Positions 11,491 to 23,940 of a stretch of DNA of 64,000 bases are shown in pieces. The DNA is from Corythucha ciliata (taxonomy: Eukaryota; Arthropoda; Insecta; Hemiptera; Tingidae): the NCBI GenBank assembly GCA_038030265.1, contig CM075942.1, positions 38,406,751 to 38,470,750 on the forward strand. Direction: 5' to 3'. The stretch's first letter is position 1. Every line of letters starts with the position of its first letter. Both the position numbers and the translations under genes were made by a program. The notes under the pieces were generated by a model that made no database searches, was not told where the DNA came from, and worked only from the letters and a program-made list of their open reading frames with translations.

Positions 11491-11494
11491 TTAA

Positions 11495-13065
11495 ATGTGA
11501 TTTTATTTTGGCCAAATTCATTGGAATAAAAATTTAATTTTTTATAAATCGTCTCTTTACTTTGCTCAAGGGCTTGAAAATTTCACTCAGCACTATATAA
11601 TTTGCACAAAAAAGAGCGTGGGTGTAAAACTTCCCTCGCATAAATCTTTCCGTATCCCGTCGGCTGCCAAAGGGATTTTTTTTTTCATCAAACTTGAAAA
11701 AATGATAAGCCCATGGCAAGAGGGGGAAGGTCAGTCCTATATCGCTTCGTTTGCTTCTAGCCCCTAAGCCATATATTTCTCAAGAAGCCCACAGACATCC
11801 GAGAAAGTGTCCATTTACTCGCAAGGCAATGTAATAGGGGAAAGAGGCAAAGGAAAAAAGAAAGAAGATGAAGGGGAGCGGTGGCTTGGTAAAAGTGCGA
11901 CACATGAAAATGGAAAAAAGCGCCAGACAAGAGAATTTCAGAGAACAAACTTGATCCTTCTCAGCTATTCTACCGGAATCTGTCGAGTGATGTGGTGTTT
12001 TTCGTATATGAAATGAAAGAAATATACTTTTATACAATTACAGGTAGGTAACTAAATTTAAAAATAACAAATCACACGAATAATTTATTTTACTAGCGAG
12101 AGAGTTTATATGAATAAAACAAAAAGCCGTATCTCTGCCTTTTCCTCCTATACCATTCGGAAAATCAATATGCATCACGTTGAGTAAAACAAAGACAGTA
12201 AATTGATGACGGGATTCGCGGTACAGCTATTGACGAATGGGGGGGGGGGCTCGGCGGATGAAAGAACTCAAGTAAAAGAAATACCGATCAACTGATGCCC
12301 TCGAAACGTGGGACTAACGTATGGATATAGACAGGTGGCTTTTACAAAATAAAAATAAAAATATGAACAAATAAAATAATGCAACTAAACTTGAATATGT
12401 ATAAGAATTAAAAAATATATTAATAATAAATAATTTCATGAAAATAATAGCTACTCACAGCAATCGAAAATACAAAACGTTTTTTCAAACATATATTGTT
12501 TGGGTTTCCTTCTCTTCATAGCTTCTTAATCAAGGCAGCCATTCAGAGCTATGCAAAAAAAATCGAAATTATGGTAGTCCAAAGGGCAAGAGCAGGGAGC
12601 GTAAAAATATACTTAAATTTCAACATTCTTGCTTTTTGCATGCTCTGCACAAACTTGGGCAGATGAGTGAAGAAGAGGCAGATGAGTTGAATGTTGGAGG
12701 ATTAACACTCTACACAGTAATTCCAAGCACGTCGTCGAACGTTGTTTACAGATGACATGATTAAAATGTCTGAATGCAAATAGCTCATACGAAGTTTGAT
12801 TGACGAGGCAAAACCATGCTTAAGCTTGACCAGATCGATTGCCGATTGATTTTATAGTATGTACAATTTGTCTTGTCAACGTGTACCATCTTAAGCAATT
12901 GATTTTTTTAAAAAATGTGTGCTCTTTCTATCAGCTTGAACAGTTGTTACTATCACGATATCGTAAAAAGCGCTGGCAAGTGTGAATGGTGAATTTCGTG
13001 GCATTGAGGAAACCCGATAATCATTTACAACGTGAAAATAAACGTGTTTCCGAAAAATCGCTTTA
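11495..13065. other. No gene recognised
   Basis: AT-rich DNA with a G run near 12240 and A/T-rich low-complexity stretches at 12350-12440. No supported feature. Confidence 0.4.
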
Positions 13066-13070
13066 TTTAA

Positions 13071-13216
13071 TATAGCGTTCCCCATTTGCACAAAATTCTG
13101 CATTTGGGCAGTTCATTTCCACCCGTCTTCACTGAATTAAATCATATGTTAGTGGAGAAGACGGGTGGAAATGAATAGCCCCGTTGCAGAATATAGTGCA
13201 AATGGGGAACGCTATA
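13071..13216. mobile_element. Hairpin MITE, TATAGCGTTCCCCATTTGCAC ends
   Basis: 146 bp with 21-bp exact terminal inverted repeats. Inner arms atttccacccgtcttc and gaagacgggtggaaat also pair. The inner core recurs at 51014-51090, and a related cccacccgtcc core appears at 29940 and 41745. No clear target duplication. Confidence 0.7.
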
Positions 13217-13393
13217 AATCAACGTGAAATTACCTAAACCACAGATGAGGTATTCGCTACCAGTAATTACATACAAACAAACACCCTATGGGGTAAATCG
13301 ATGATAACATTATTTGCCTAGGAACATGTATAGAAATTTGTTCGTGATAACAAGACCGAAAATGACGTGTAATTAAACAAAATGTGTTTCAAC

Positions 13394-13591
13394 CAACGAT
13401 ATATAAAAGAACTGGATTGCTCATCACTGCTAATTAAGAATAGCCATCAAATAAGCTCCCATAGTGGATGAGAGGGGTGGAGTTTAAAAATAAGTGCCAT
13501 GTTGCCATGTTGACAAGGAGAGGGGCAGAGTGATTGTTTACCAGGGGACGACTGAGGTCCGCTGTGAGCAATCCAGGTTTATATATCGTTG
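13394..13591. mobile_element. hAT-like MITE, copy 1
   Basis: 198 bp. Ends caacgatatataaaagaact and ccaggtttatatatcgttg are inverted repeats, with tggattgctca/tgagcaatcca just inside. An exact 8-bp duplication gtttcaac flanks it (13386-13393 and 13592-13599). Eight-base duplications with T at position 2 and A at position 7, and termini starting CA, are typical of the hAT superfamily. This copy lacks about 30 bp present in the other two. Non-autonomous. Confidence 0.9.
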
Positions 13592-13599
13592 GTTTCAAC

Positions 13600-14428
13600 T
13601 AGAAGATTTGAGGCCGGTGGGAAAATCGTGTTACTGTATAAAATCGGCGATATTGAAAAGCGACCAGCTAAAAAGAAAGTACCACGAATTTACCTCCTTA
13701 TAGTCTATAGTCTGAGAGACCTTTGATTCAACCGATGGTGAGGATATAAAGAGAATAAAGGCAGCGATTTTTTTATTTCATATTTTTTCCTTCTTTTTTT
13801 CGAAGTCAAGGACTGATTAGATATTGCATCTAGAGAGATGGGCGTGCGTGAAGATTACTTTTCTACATTCCGTGTTGATCTTGGCCTCTAGCTACGGGGC
13901 ATTTTGAGAGCACTTTTTTCTTGTTTTAATATCATAGGCAAGGGTATTGGGACAAGGGGAACTTATAACATAATTGTAAATTACAGACGGTAAGGCCGGG
14001 GTGAAAGGTGGATAGAGCTTCCAGGGGGCGAAACTAAACGTATACCCATTGCTAATTAAAAAGGATGGCAAATGAACCCCCAATGCATAACATTCTAATC
14101 TGGTACAAAATAAAAGTTTCTGATGTGTAAGAATAGAGTCATTCTTGACATTTACGAGAAAGTGTGTTCATTTCCAGTGACTGGGCGAAATAATTGTCGA
14201 AGATTAAGAATTGCACATAGCGAAGACATTGCTCTTTGCAATAAATAAAACCCCGTCAATATACTCATCAGCATCACACTATTCACTTAAGGCTTACTCT
14301 GGTCAAGTTGTTCAAAGGAAGTATGATTGTGCGCGTGCAAACACAGGAAAACTGAATAAGATCTTAGAGGATCCCCCCGCCCTGAACGTGTCTTATAATG
14401 AGGTCGTGTCTCACAACACATCGTTAGC
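13600..14428. other. No gene recognised
   Basis: Unique-looking sequence between the hAT-like MITE and the LINE insertion. Chance frames only. Confidence 0.4.
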
Positions 14429-14434
14429 ACTTCG

Positions 14435-14437
<3 letters not shown>

Positions 14438-14473
<36 letters not shown>

Positions 14474-15498
14474 GGCTTATGCTACCGAGAGCTATTAGCC
14501 GACGTTGGTTGGATTTTTGTGGACTATAGTGGATAAAGTTCAGATAATAAACTGGTTGTACTATGGATTTTTACTATTTTACTATGGATATATTCAATTT
14601 AATTGTTTACTTGTTTATTGCTTTAATTTGTTTTTTTTAATATGTTATTAATTTTTTTTTTCTGTTATCTATTATTAAATGATTGACGTTCATTTGGTTA
14701 TTATATCTCCAACTTACTATCATTAATGAAAGCCGTTAGTTCAATGTATGTAAGTTCAATATTTGCAAGAATGTAGTTATAATTGAATGGAGTATTGAGT
14801 TTTTTATATAGTGAGTCTAACAATGTTTTTCTATGTGTATTGTATTTTGTGCATTCCATTATTTTATGTTCAAGGTCATCAGTTTGTCTGCATGTGGTGC
14901 ATGTTACATTGTTTATTTGTCCTATTTTCACTAAATATGCGTTGCATATACCATGATTTGATCTGAGTCTATTGATATTTTTGATTGTTTTGCGAGATAT
15001 GTTCAATTTATGGAACCATGGCTTGGGGTTTATTAGAGGATTAATCAATTTGTAAAAATAACCTTTCTGTTGTTCGTTAAAATCAGCTTGCCAATTGCGT
15101 TTCATAATGTCCGTAAATGAGGTATTGATATCACTGAAAGGGATTTTATATTGGAGTATATTATTGCATGTACTGCCTTTGTTTGCAAGCAGGTCGACTT
15201 CTTCATTTCCAGGTATGTGTGCATGCCCTTTAATCCAAGTTATTGTAATTGTTTTGCTCTGAATGCAGGTGATAAGGTGTAATAAGTTTATTATCTCAAC
15301 TAACAGGTAAGATGAATTAGCGTCATTGTTGAAGTGTGATATACTTTCAGCAACGCTTCGACTATCAGTTAAAATTGTAAAGTCTCTATCGGAAGAAGTT
15401 TCTACGTGTTTTAGGGCTTCAATTATTGCAACGCATTCCGCCGAAAAGTTTGAAAAATAGCTGGAAAGCCTAAACAATTTTTTTATGTTCTTCGATGT
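14438..15498 (-). mobile_element. 5'-truncated LINE insertion with poly(A) and target-site duplication
   Basis: A textbook retroposed fragment on the minus strand. The tail is the T run at 14438-14472 as seen on the plus strand. It is followed by about 230 bp of 3' untranslated sequence and then the end of ORF2. The 10-bp sequence acttcgaact occurs at both borders (from 14429 and from 15499), consistent with target-primed insertion. The 5' break falls at the start of the RNase H domain. The open frame is still intact, so the insertion is probably recent. Confidence 0.88.
14701..15498 (-). pseudogene. LINE ORF2 C-terminus: RNase H domain and zinc knuckle (truncated)
   Basis: About 265 codons. 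RNase H features in order: the yRLssYFSNFSAECVAIIEAL block with the catalytic Glu, ILTDSRSVAES with the catalytic Asp, and ITWIKGHAHIPGNEEVDLLAN with the His/Asp region. A CTTCRQTDDLEHKIMEC knuckle near residue 220 ends the family fold. The first catalytic Asp (YTDGS region), reverse transcriptase and endonuclease are missing because of 5' truncation. The frame upstream of 15498, including its apparent start at 15540, is flanking DNA. An RNase H domain points to the I/R1/LOA/Outcast side of the Jockey superfamily. It cannot be active. Confidence 0.9.
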
Positions 15499-15507
15499 AC
15501 TTCGAAC

Positions 15508-17248
15508 TAAACCTTCCCATTCCTTCACACAGATTACCATCAGGATTTGTCGATAAGAATTTAATATTACTTTATGCGACCGAGTTTATGACACAAATTA
15601 CAGCCAGTTTAAAACATATTGTTACTACATTTCAAAAAATAATTTCGCGTGTATAGTGAAACCAGCATCGGGTGCAGCGCATTGCAATTAAATGTGACAA
15701 CAATCCCACACTCTCGAGGCGCGCGTGGATAAAACTGACCTTTTTGCTCCTTTGCAATCAGCTATCACCCACGCGTCCTACTCTTGCACTTAACTGCGTC
15801 CGCGAAATTACGCGTTTGTACGTACCGATTTCTCAATAAAAAGTAGCCATTTTGGTTTTCATATTTTTATTTCCAAAAAAGGGACCTTCAATAAGAAACA
15901 TGCGAAAATAAAAATTCATTTTTAAGCCTCCTATCAAATTCTCGAAGATATTTGTGAAGGGGACCGGAGGAGAGCGAGATTTATGTCCTTCTGTTGTCGC
16001 CATAACTGAGGGACGCGAAATATTGCCAGTATGGCCATAAAGGAGGGTGGTTCGGACCCCTCCAACCATTTAAAAATTGCGATCACGTTCTCGCGTGCCA
16101 TTCACATCTAACCTAAAAGGTGGAATCGTAGAAGATGAGGGTATGAGTTTTGTCTCTGTCTTGCAACGTTTAAAAAACGGCCTTTTCGGTCGCATTAAAG
16201 GACGTTGTAACTAAAGAAAAGAAAAGAAAAAAAAAAAAAAAAAAAAAAAAGTTTTAGTACCTTTCTTACCCTTCTTCCTATACGTAGACCTAGAGCATGA
16301 AACAATTGCCGAGGTTTGGTGTACAGCTCTTTCATTATTTTTCATTTTTTCTGTGAGCGAAAAACTAGGTCAGCGCTATTAAACTTACTGTGAATACTAA
16401 ACAGGTTAGAGGGACCTCTTATACTGTCAAGAAGTGCGCACTGAGAATTGTAAAACACCTTTCCTTCCCAAGTAATTTCCTGTGAAGTTTTTAGCCTTCC
16501 GGTAAATTCCGAACGGTTTTCTTATTGTGGCTGTAAATTCTTTTTTTTTTCTTCTTCTTCTTCTTCTTTTTTAAAGGAAAAATTTTGAAGGAGGATTTAT
16601 TTATCGGATCAATCATTTAGATTACGGGAAATTTTTGTATTCGCCACCGCCTTTCAAATTATCCATTTAACTTTTGCTTAAGTAATAAATATGTTTTGCG
16701 AGAGGCAAGTGCCTTTTAGGGCCGAGATTATAATTCTTGGATTAATACTTTCGTTTTAACGCGGTTTACCCACTTAATTTTCCTGTCCGCCGATTGGAAG
16801 GGAAATTTCAAGGTCGATTCAGTATTTTTCTTCAAAAAGCAGAGAGAGTATACTATATTTACGGAGTTCTATTCAGGCAACAACGGCATACATTCATCTT
16901 AGCGACAATTCTAATTTCACTAAAATCGCCCTTTAGGTATATAGAGGACGGATCACAAAGCGCTCTGAGCGAGGAGGAAAAACATCGAGGCAGGTCTTTT
17001 TTTTCTTTTTTTTAGCCAATCACGTCCATGGTGAAAATCAAAGTTATACTTTTCGTATCCTCGGAGCCTTGAACTAGAGGAATTCGGTCATTGCGAGGAA
17101 GGCAGATAGTTTTCTGCGCTGTTTCATGCCCAAGGAGACTGAAAAACTGTCATCAGTTTAAACAGATAAGCCATAAAATAGGAAGACACATTATTTCTCA
17201 GAAATCTTTTGGCACCAATTTAATTTTTGTGGTTTTTACAACGCAGAC
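15508..17248. other. No gene recognised; poly(A)-like tract at 16214-16250
   Basis: An A-rich tract (aaagaaaagaaaa, then a long A run) could be the tail of an old retroposed copy, but I found no matching body or target duplication. The rest is AT-rich unique-looking DNA. Confidence 0.4.
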
Positions 17249-17251
17249 TAA

Positions 17252-17393
17252 TGACCGTATTCAAAGACCTTGCTTATCGGAGCCTGAACTTAAGTTGTAC
17301 ATACAAAGATCATACGGTCTATTAAAGTGCATCACCTGCTTTGAAGCACCTTAAGAAGGCCTTAAAGTTAAGGAAGGTTTCTGAATACGGTCC
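17252..17393. mobile_element. MITE with (T/G)GACCGTATTCA ends, TAA duplication
   Basis: 142 bp. tgaccgtattcaaagacctt faces ggtttctgaatacggtcc, with TAA at 17249-17251 and 17394-17396. The interior pairs in part (gaacttaagttgtac opposite the ttaaag/ttaagg stretch). The 3-bp TAA flank and GC-starting ends suggest PIF/Harbinger. Confidence 0.7.
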
Positions 17394-18037
17394 TAAATGT
17401 TATGAGGCGGGGGACTTCCCCCTGAGAATTCTGGTAGACCTCAGTCCAGAATATCCCAATTGTGATGAGTACGCAAGGCTTACGGTAAGCTTTATCTCAG
17501 TTTCAATGGTCCACAGTCAGTGGGTTGAGATTTGAGTTGTGCATTGCGCTATGGTTGGTTCCCAACGCGTTCAAAAGACTCATTTTTTATCGTTGTGGTG
17601 ACCGAGGATCGGACTATAGTTTGATTTCATTTCATTTCATATTTCCGCCTTATCCGTTTCACGGTGTGACATTGTCAATAATAGTATATTATATATCGAG
17701 GGAGTAAAGACGTGGTTTATTTTCCGAGAGACAAGTTTATCAGCCCGAGCGAAGCTCGATTTTCGAACTTTGGATTTACTCCAAAGTTATGTACATAACT
17801 TTATGTACAACCGGAAAAGCGAAATCAATGGAAATTCCGAGATAATAATTAGGAAAGCGGGTACGCATCAGAACAGTTAGCGTTATCTCGCTGCTCGTAG
17901 TAATACATCGCTCAACTGCTCAAGTGAAGGAGGTATGAATTGATAGAAGGGCGGTGTGATTGTTGTGGTTGAATCGTTCGCAAGAAAACAGAAAATATAT
18001 TTGTACGTTGAATTATTTAAATGAACAATGTAGGTAA

Positions 18038-18206
18038 AGGCGCGTTTACATGGCTTAATCTTATTGCTCAATTTCATGGATTCAATGAAATTGAAACACG
18101 TAAACATTTGTACTTATCCTAATCTTGCTCTATCAAATTGCCTGAGCCATTCAATGAAATTAATTCTATCATATTGAGAAACAAGATTAAACCGTGTAAA
18201 CGGGTG
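18038..18206. mobile_element. MITE, GGCGCGTTTACA family, in left fold-back arm
   Basis: 169 bp. aggcgcgtttacatggctta faces taaaccgtgtaaacgggtg. TAA lies at 18035-18037 and 18207-18209. The inner sequence, ttcatggattcaatgaaatt then ttcaatgaaatt, forms further arms. The mirror copy is 19216-19384 and another copy is 55020-55201. Confidence 0.75.
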
Positions 18207-19215
18207 TAAGTACTTCTTTTTGGTCAATTTTTGTATTGATTCGGCAATTGTTGCAATTTGATATTGTAATTTACTTCTTTCGGGGTGACATACAGTAAGT
18301 GTTCTTCTTCGGCTTTTCAGCTATCTATTTGTACTTTGTGCTGGGCCCTGGTCCCCGGTAAGTCTTCGACCCCTGGAATTCTTCTTGCGGTTTACTCTTT
18401 ACCGCGAGTTTTCAACGTACCCTTCGGCAACGCTGGACGCTAGACTTCCAATCTCCGTGACTCTTCAGAGCGAGGAGGTCGCCACCCGAATTTATGGCGT
18501 ACCGGCGTTCACAACAAGACAAATGAAAAAAGCCAGGGGAGCGGAATGCAGAGTAGCCAACGTCATTCAAGTAAAACACTCTACAAAATCAGTATTTCCT
18601 GTCTTTCATAGTTGGTAACAATGACCTTTACTCCCGAAAGATGAGGGAATGAAGCTGGTGACTTTCCCTAGGGGGTAATAGGCAGGCTTACCATAAAATT
18701 TTGAAATTGATAAGGACTGCTTTATCTCCGGGTTGTACTTAAATTAATTATACCTTGAGGAAAAGTAATTACATTTATGTACAACCGGGAGTAAAGATCG
18801 TTGTTACCAACTGTGAAAGACAAGAAATACTGATTTTGTAGAGCGATTTACTTGAATGACGTTGGCTACTCTGCATTCCGCTCCCCTGGCTTTTTTCATT
18901 TGTCTTGTTGTGAACGCCGGTACGCCATAAATTCGGGTGGCGACCTCCTCGCTCTGAAGAGTCACGGAGATTGGAAGTCTAGCGTCCAGCGTTGCCGAAG
19001 GGTACGTTGAAAACTCGCGGTAAAGAGTAAACCGCAAGAAGAATTCCAGGGGTCGAAGACTTACCGGGGACCAGGGCCCAGCACAAAGTACAAATAGATA
19101 GCTGAAAAGCCGAAGAAGAACACTTACTGTATGTCACCCCGAAAGAAGTAAATTACAATATCAAATTGCAACAATTGCCGAATCAATACAAAAATTGACC
19201 AAAAAGAAGTACTTA

Positions 19216-19384
19216 CACCCGTTTACACGGTTTAATCTTGTTTCTCAATATGATAGAATTAATTTCATTGAATGGCTCAGGCAATTTGACAGAACAAGAT
19301 TATGATAAGTACAAATGTTTACATGTTTCAATTTCATTGAATCCATGAAATTGAGCAATAAGATTAAACCATGTAAACGCGCCT
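19216..19384. mobile_element. MITE, GGCGCGTTTACA family, mirror copy in right arm
   Basis: Reverse complement of 18038-18206 with a few substitutions, flanked by TTA (19213-19215 and 19385-19387). The MITE was inserted before the arms were duplicated, or the arms have been homogenised. Confidence 0.75.
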
Positions 19385-19755
19385 TTACCTACATTGTTCT
19401 TTTAAATAATTCAACGTACAAATATATTTTCTGTTGTCTTGCGAACGATTCAACCACAACAATCACACCGCCCTTCAATCAGTTCAAACCTCCTTCACTT
19501 GAGCAGTTGAGCGATGTATTACTACGAGCAGCGAGATAACGCTAACTGTTCTGATGCGTACCCGCTTTCCTAATTATTATCTCGGAATTTCCATTGATTT
19601 CGCTTTTCCGGTTGTACATAAAGTTATGTATATAACTTTGGAGTAAATCCGTTTATTTTCCTCGAGACATTACAGCCCTCGCTTCACTCGGGCTGATAAA
19701 CTTGTCTCTCAGAAAATAAACCACGTCTTTACTCCCTCGATATGTAATATACTAC

Positions 19756-21770
19756 TAACACATAACAACTAATTTCAACGCGGTTCAAGGAGTTGAAAGA
19801 ATAGAATACGTCGGTAAAAGCAATGTCACCGCAACTCTTGAACTATTTCACCTCGAATAATGAATTTTTAGTGGCGTTGAGAATATTTTCTCGACTTTTA
19901 TTGTCTTCCTTCGAACTTTTATTACGTTCACTGTTCCTTGGCCACTTTTCTGGGGCTTTTTCTTTACGTTAGTCGAAAAGTCTATTCATGGATCTCTTCA
20001 CCCCTCATTAGACGTGCTCTAAACCCCATGTTTTATAAAGGGGAGGCCTCGGTCATTTTTAACGTTGACAAATGTTTAGATTTTGTACACGCCACCCTAC
20101 TGGTTTTCTTTATAAGACTCCCTCCTATAGTATTTAATCAAGTTTAATTGTTTTAAATAGTCAGACGGTGGAGGAACAAATTGGCCTTTGTTGAAATCGA
20201 TAAATAATTTTTTGTTAGTCGTTCTCATCTTCCCGTTTTAAAGAAATGAACGTGCTCTTGTTCTTTTTTTTACGATACTAAAACTTGTTCAAAGGATTTT
20301 TATCGCCGCAACATTATTTGCTAACGTTGCAAAATACACAATAGAACTGCAATCCGAGAGCAGTAACTGCCTGGCAGCCCGCTTTTTCTTCGAGAATTAT
20401 GCAAAATGTTCGGTTATGAATTCTCAATAAAACTGGGCCACGTGCCCTCTGCCGCCCTCACCAGATATCACGCTGTTTGCCCCCCCCCCCTCTTGAAAAT
20501 TATTACGATGTCGCAGCGTCATTCGTGTGAGTTTAAACCAAATCTATCGATAAGGCGGTATAGTCCGCAGGGATAAAGTTATTTCATTTATTATTACAGT
20601 GGTGTGCGAGAGATAAAAGGTTTATACAGGCGGAGGAGAATAAGCTCCCCGACTGGGTCTCTTTGCCCCTATACCATTCTCTTTCAAGAATAGGAAGGCT
20701 TTACTTTATTTTTCCTTTATATGTATTCAAAGGCATTGTAGTACAAGGAAGAAGGGAAAGGGGGGGGGGGGAATCTGCACCAATTTTTCTTCTCCAACCT
20801 AGGAAAACAAAAGGGTTAAGAGTTGAAGGGTTCTTTTTAAAACAAATAATAAATAGAAAAAAGTTTTCCCCGTCATAAGGAAAATAAAATTACAAATCCT
20901 ACTAATTTTAGTTCTCCAGGTTGAGTTAAAAGTTTTCCAACCCATACCCTTTCTCAAACTTTTTTATCTGAAGCTTAAAATACATATAACTTTGACTCAG
21001 CTCTTCGCATCCACAAAGAGCGGGGGCACTTTATCATTAGTAAAAATTTTGCTCTCCTTCCCCTATGAGTCTAATGAAGTATCTTGGGCGTTTGCGTGGG
21101 GTCGGAAGGAGCCTCTCTTAAGTAGACAACAGTTAACACAGTTGGATAGACAAATGCGCACCCTCCGCCCCTTAAGAAACCACAATTGTCCTCCAAGTGA
21201 ACAAAAGAAAACTTGAGACTGACCCTCACGTTCCCCCTTCTTTCCCCATAACACCAAAGAAAAGGGTTGAACTTAACAATTCTAATGATCTTGCTCGCGA
21301 CGACTTCTAAAGTTGAAACATAATAACTCGCTAAAATAGCTCTATAACTTTTCTTGGTCAGAAGGCGTAGGGTAGGGAGTTAAATGAAAGAGAAAATATT
21401 CGCAGCCCTGCGAGAATCTGGGGAATTAAAACTGCTGCTGGTTGTTGCAAGCATGATACATACAACCTGAAGACGCGAAGACATCCTTTATGAGTTCGAC
21501 TTTCAACGTTATCCTCACTGTTTATGTTCGCACACGGTAACGTTCATTTATTGATGAGCCTGCCTTCTTCGTCACCATTCGACCACGATTATCGAGGACA
21601 TGATTGTGTTCAACCGTTGCTTGTCTTGTGACCCACGCAACAAAATATGGCCTCCTGTCCACTGTTGATGAGAAACTTCATGTTTTGTTTCAGGTCCGAA
21701 ACATGTACATATCGAAGCCAACGCAGAGAATCACTCCTTTTTTAATTCATTAAGCCCCTTGAACACGAGT
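19756..21770. other. No gene recognised
   Basis: Unique-looking DNA with G and C runs (20479-20490, 20760-20770). No domain or convincing exon. Confidence 0.4.
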
Positions 21771-21773
21771 TAT

Positions 21774-21965
21774 GCCGGTCGTCCACTGGAAGCGTTTTCG
21801 AGCGGCGCTACAACTCGCGACAACTCGCGTACATCCCAAAGGCTCAAATTGAATGTGACACCGTCCACTGCAGGCTTTGCTGCAGTGCATTCTATTTAAG
21901 GCTTTAGTATGTACGCTACTTGTCGCGCGTTGTGCGCTCGAAAACGCTTCCAGTCGACAACCGGC
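21774..21965. mobile_element. MITE with GCCGGTCGTCCACTGGAAGCG ends
   Basis: 192 bp. gccggtcgtccactggaagc faces gcttccagtcgacaaccggc, and cgttttcgagcg faces cgctcgaaaacg. No convincing target duplication. Confidence 0.65.
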
Positions 21966-22809
21966 CTAAGTTTTTTGATAAAAGTAGCCATTTTGAACAA
22001 AATTGACAGATGTTCCCTGTCTCTAATCGTCCGATTTTGATCAGATGAAGCATATTTTTGAACAATAAACTTACTCGTGTAAAAGGGGCTTTAGGAAGCT
22101 AGGTTGGACATTTTGAAGACCGTTACATCTTCAGTATAAATATTTCCCGGGTGACTGACGCCAGATTTCATCATTTTTCGTTTTTAACTGGAACAGATAC
22201 GCAGAGAATGTAGGAAAGGTCTGAAGTAAAATATCTAGAATAACGTCAAATGTGAAATCTTCCACATCGAAAGGAGAGGGGAACGTCAATGGCCACGTGA
22301 AAGATAAACTTGAACAATCTTTTCTGAGGCATTGCCGTTTCATTTCATTCGCGTCGACAATAGCAGCAATTGTTTACGCTCCCCTCCCGCTTCCATTCCT
22401 TTGCACAGTAAGCCTCGATTTACCTACGTAAATTGAAGATTTAGACGATATTCCAAACAGACTTAAAGGGCGTGCCAATTTATAGCGCGGGTAAACTTTT
22501 GAGTTTGGGCTCCATTGTGGACAGTTCTTGGGCGCTGCAATCAGGGAAGCAGAGGGTACCATGGCGTGAACTATAAGGTCGTGAGCATATTATCCAAACT
22601 GGAACGATGGTCAATGTAGTGAATTTTGACGGGCCATAAAAGGTCAAAGTCATGACAGAGAAGTGGATGATGTCCCGGAAAGCCCGAGAGGAGCTGAGTG
22701 CTGAGTCCCTGTCGGAGTCACTCGTAATCACCAACGGGGAAGGATAACTGGAAGCTTTTTCCGATGAAGAGTTAACAGAAAACATCGAACAAAATCAAGG
22801 TGACCCAGA

Positions 22810-23035
22810 AGCTATGTCTCCACTTGTGCCTTTTCACGTGCGTCACAGGCATTCGTCATAGCGCACGGTGTGTTGAACGTGAGGAATGCGCTATTGCGTG
22901 GCTCAAAAAGCTGGAAGGATATCAGAAATTGCGTGCATAGCTTAGACGCATGCGATGTTGGAAGTTGAAGCGAAAGTTGAAAAGGCGTGTTGAATTGAAT
23001 GAGGAAGACGAAAGCGCACAAGTGGAGACATAGCT
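22810..23035. mobile_element. MITE with 20-bp perfect terminal inverted repeats
   Basis: agctatgtctccacttgtgc at the left is exactly complementary to gcacaagtggagacatagct at the right. The target duplication is unclear. The interior is not strongly palindromic, so it may be an internal-deletion derivative of a larger element. Confidence 0.65.
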
Positions 23036-23439
23036 AAAGATGCAACTGCGATGGCAATTAGGAAAGTCGGAAGTACACCCCAGATAAGGATATGCTGATC
23101 GTCTGATTCTGCTGTGGTGGCTAATGGATAAAAGGGCTGTTCCACCCATTTTCATCGGTCAAACGACCTGAAAACGACTCTTTCCGAACATCTGCGGGGG
23201 AAAATTGATTAGATAGGTATACTTTTTGTCCCCAGGTACGTTTCGGAAATCCCGCGCGGGTCGGGACGCGAGACGGGAACTCATCCAAAACTTTTCATTT
23301 CCCGGCCCTCGCGCACCCCTCTTCTTATACGATTTTCACTTAGTGCCCATCTTTCACGGAATCATCCTGGCAGTCCTTAAAAAAAAAAAACAGTCAATTT
23401 CGTCACCCTCCTACAAAAATATTCCTCCTACAGAAAAAA

Positions 23440-23906
23440 GCTATCGGGCTCATGAAACGCTTAGGAAGCACGACCCATTGTCGACCGTCCTTCAAAGAAT
23501 TAAAATATTGACCCTACCATCGGCTTTCATGCTTGAGTGAGTGTGCTGGGCTCATGCTGAATCTGGAAATATTGGTACCGTAACGGAGGATACTGAAAGG
23601 GAACTGCGGAATGGGAACAATTTTAGACCAAACTTCTTCAGGTTGGCTAAGACTTACTCCAGCTACCCTATCCGTTAAATTATTCAACACCCTGCCTGAC
23701 TCCGTAAGGAACTTGGATACCAAGTCATTCAAAAAAACTGTTCGCAGGAAGCTAGTAGAATCGGCACTAGACGATGTGACAGAATTCAATTTAAGGCGTG
23801 TTGAACAACAACCTTTTCGAACCCAACATGTGAATTATGACTGTGTTGATAATGACTGATGTACGCTAGTAGCCTATGGTCAATAAATTTTAGGTGTTAT
23901 TATTAC

Positions 23907-23939
<33 letters not shown>

Positions 23940-23940
23940 C
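23440..23940 (+). mobile_element. 3' end of a CR1/Daphne-like LINE with (ATT)n tail
   Basis: The plus strand carries QKKAIGLMKRLGSTTHCRPSF in one frame, then KILTLPSAFMLE in the next. The block LFNTLPDSVRNLDTKSFKK and a terminal EF follow at 23675-23800. These are the thumb and C-terminal blocks of LINE reverse transcriptases that lack RNase H. At least two frameshifts break the frame. The stop is followed by about 40 bp and then an (ATT)n tract at 23897-23939, the microsatellite tail expected of this LINE group. Confidence 0.75.
23897..23939. repeat. (ATT)n microsatellite, LINE tail
   Basis: An uninterrupted run of ATT at the 3' border of the LINE fragment. It is probably part of the retrotransposon, not an independent microsatellite. 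Confidence 0.85.

Larger units (their letters stand above)
17682..19755. mobile_element. Large fold-back element (about 2.07 kb)
   Basis: Two arms of about 0.95 kb are inverted near-identical copies around a spacer at about 18642-18785. Outer ends are tagtatattatatatcgagg and ccctcgatatgtaatatacta. ggagtaaag appears at both the outer and inner edges of each arm. Identical 74-aa and 77-aa frames occur once in each arm on opposite strands; they are mirror images, not genes. Each arm carries a 169-bp MITE at the mirrored position. Small differences between arms (for example an extra segment near 19655-19685) show some drift. Confidence 0.85.

Noticed and set aside
14211..14498. Plus-strand frame ending in a run of Phe
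   Set aside because: The poly-Phe is the translated poly(T) of the minus-strand LINE tail.
15499..15540. Apparent start of the RNase H frame (MVICVKEWEG)
   Set aside because: It lies outside the target-site duplication and is host flank, not retrotransposon protein.
17883..19539. Two pairs of near-identical 74-aa and 77-aa frames on opposite strands
   Set aside because: They are mirror images created by the large fold-back element, with no start context, domain or splice evidence.
23226..23425. Plus-strand frame upstream of the LINE fragment
   Set aside because: Only its last part overlaps a LINE block, and in a different frame. The rest has no recognisable sequence.
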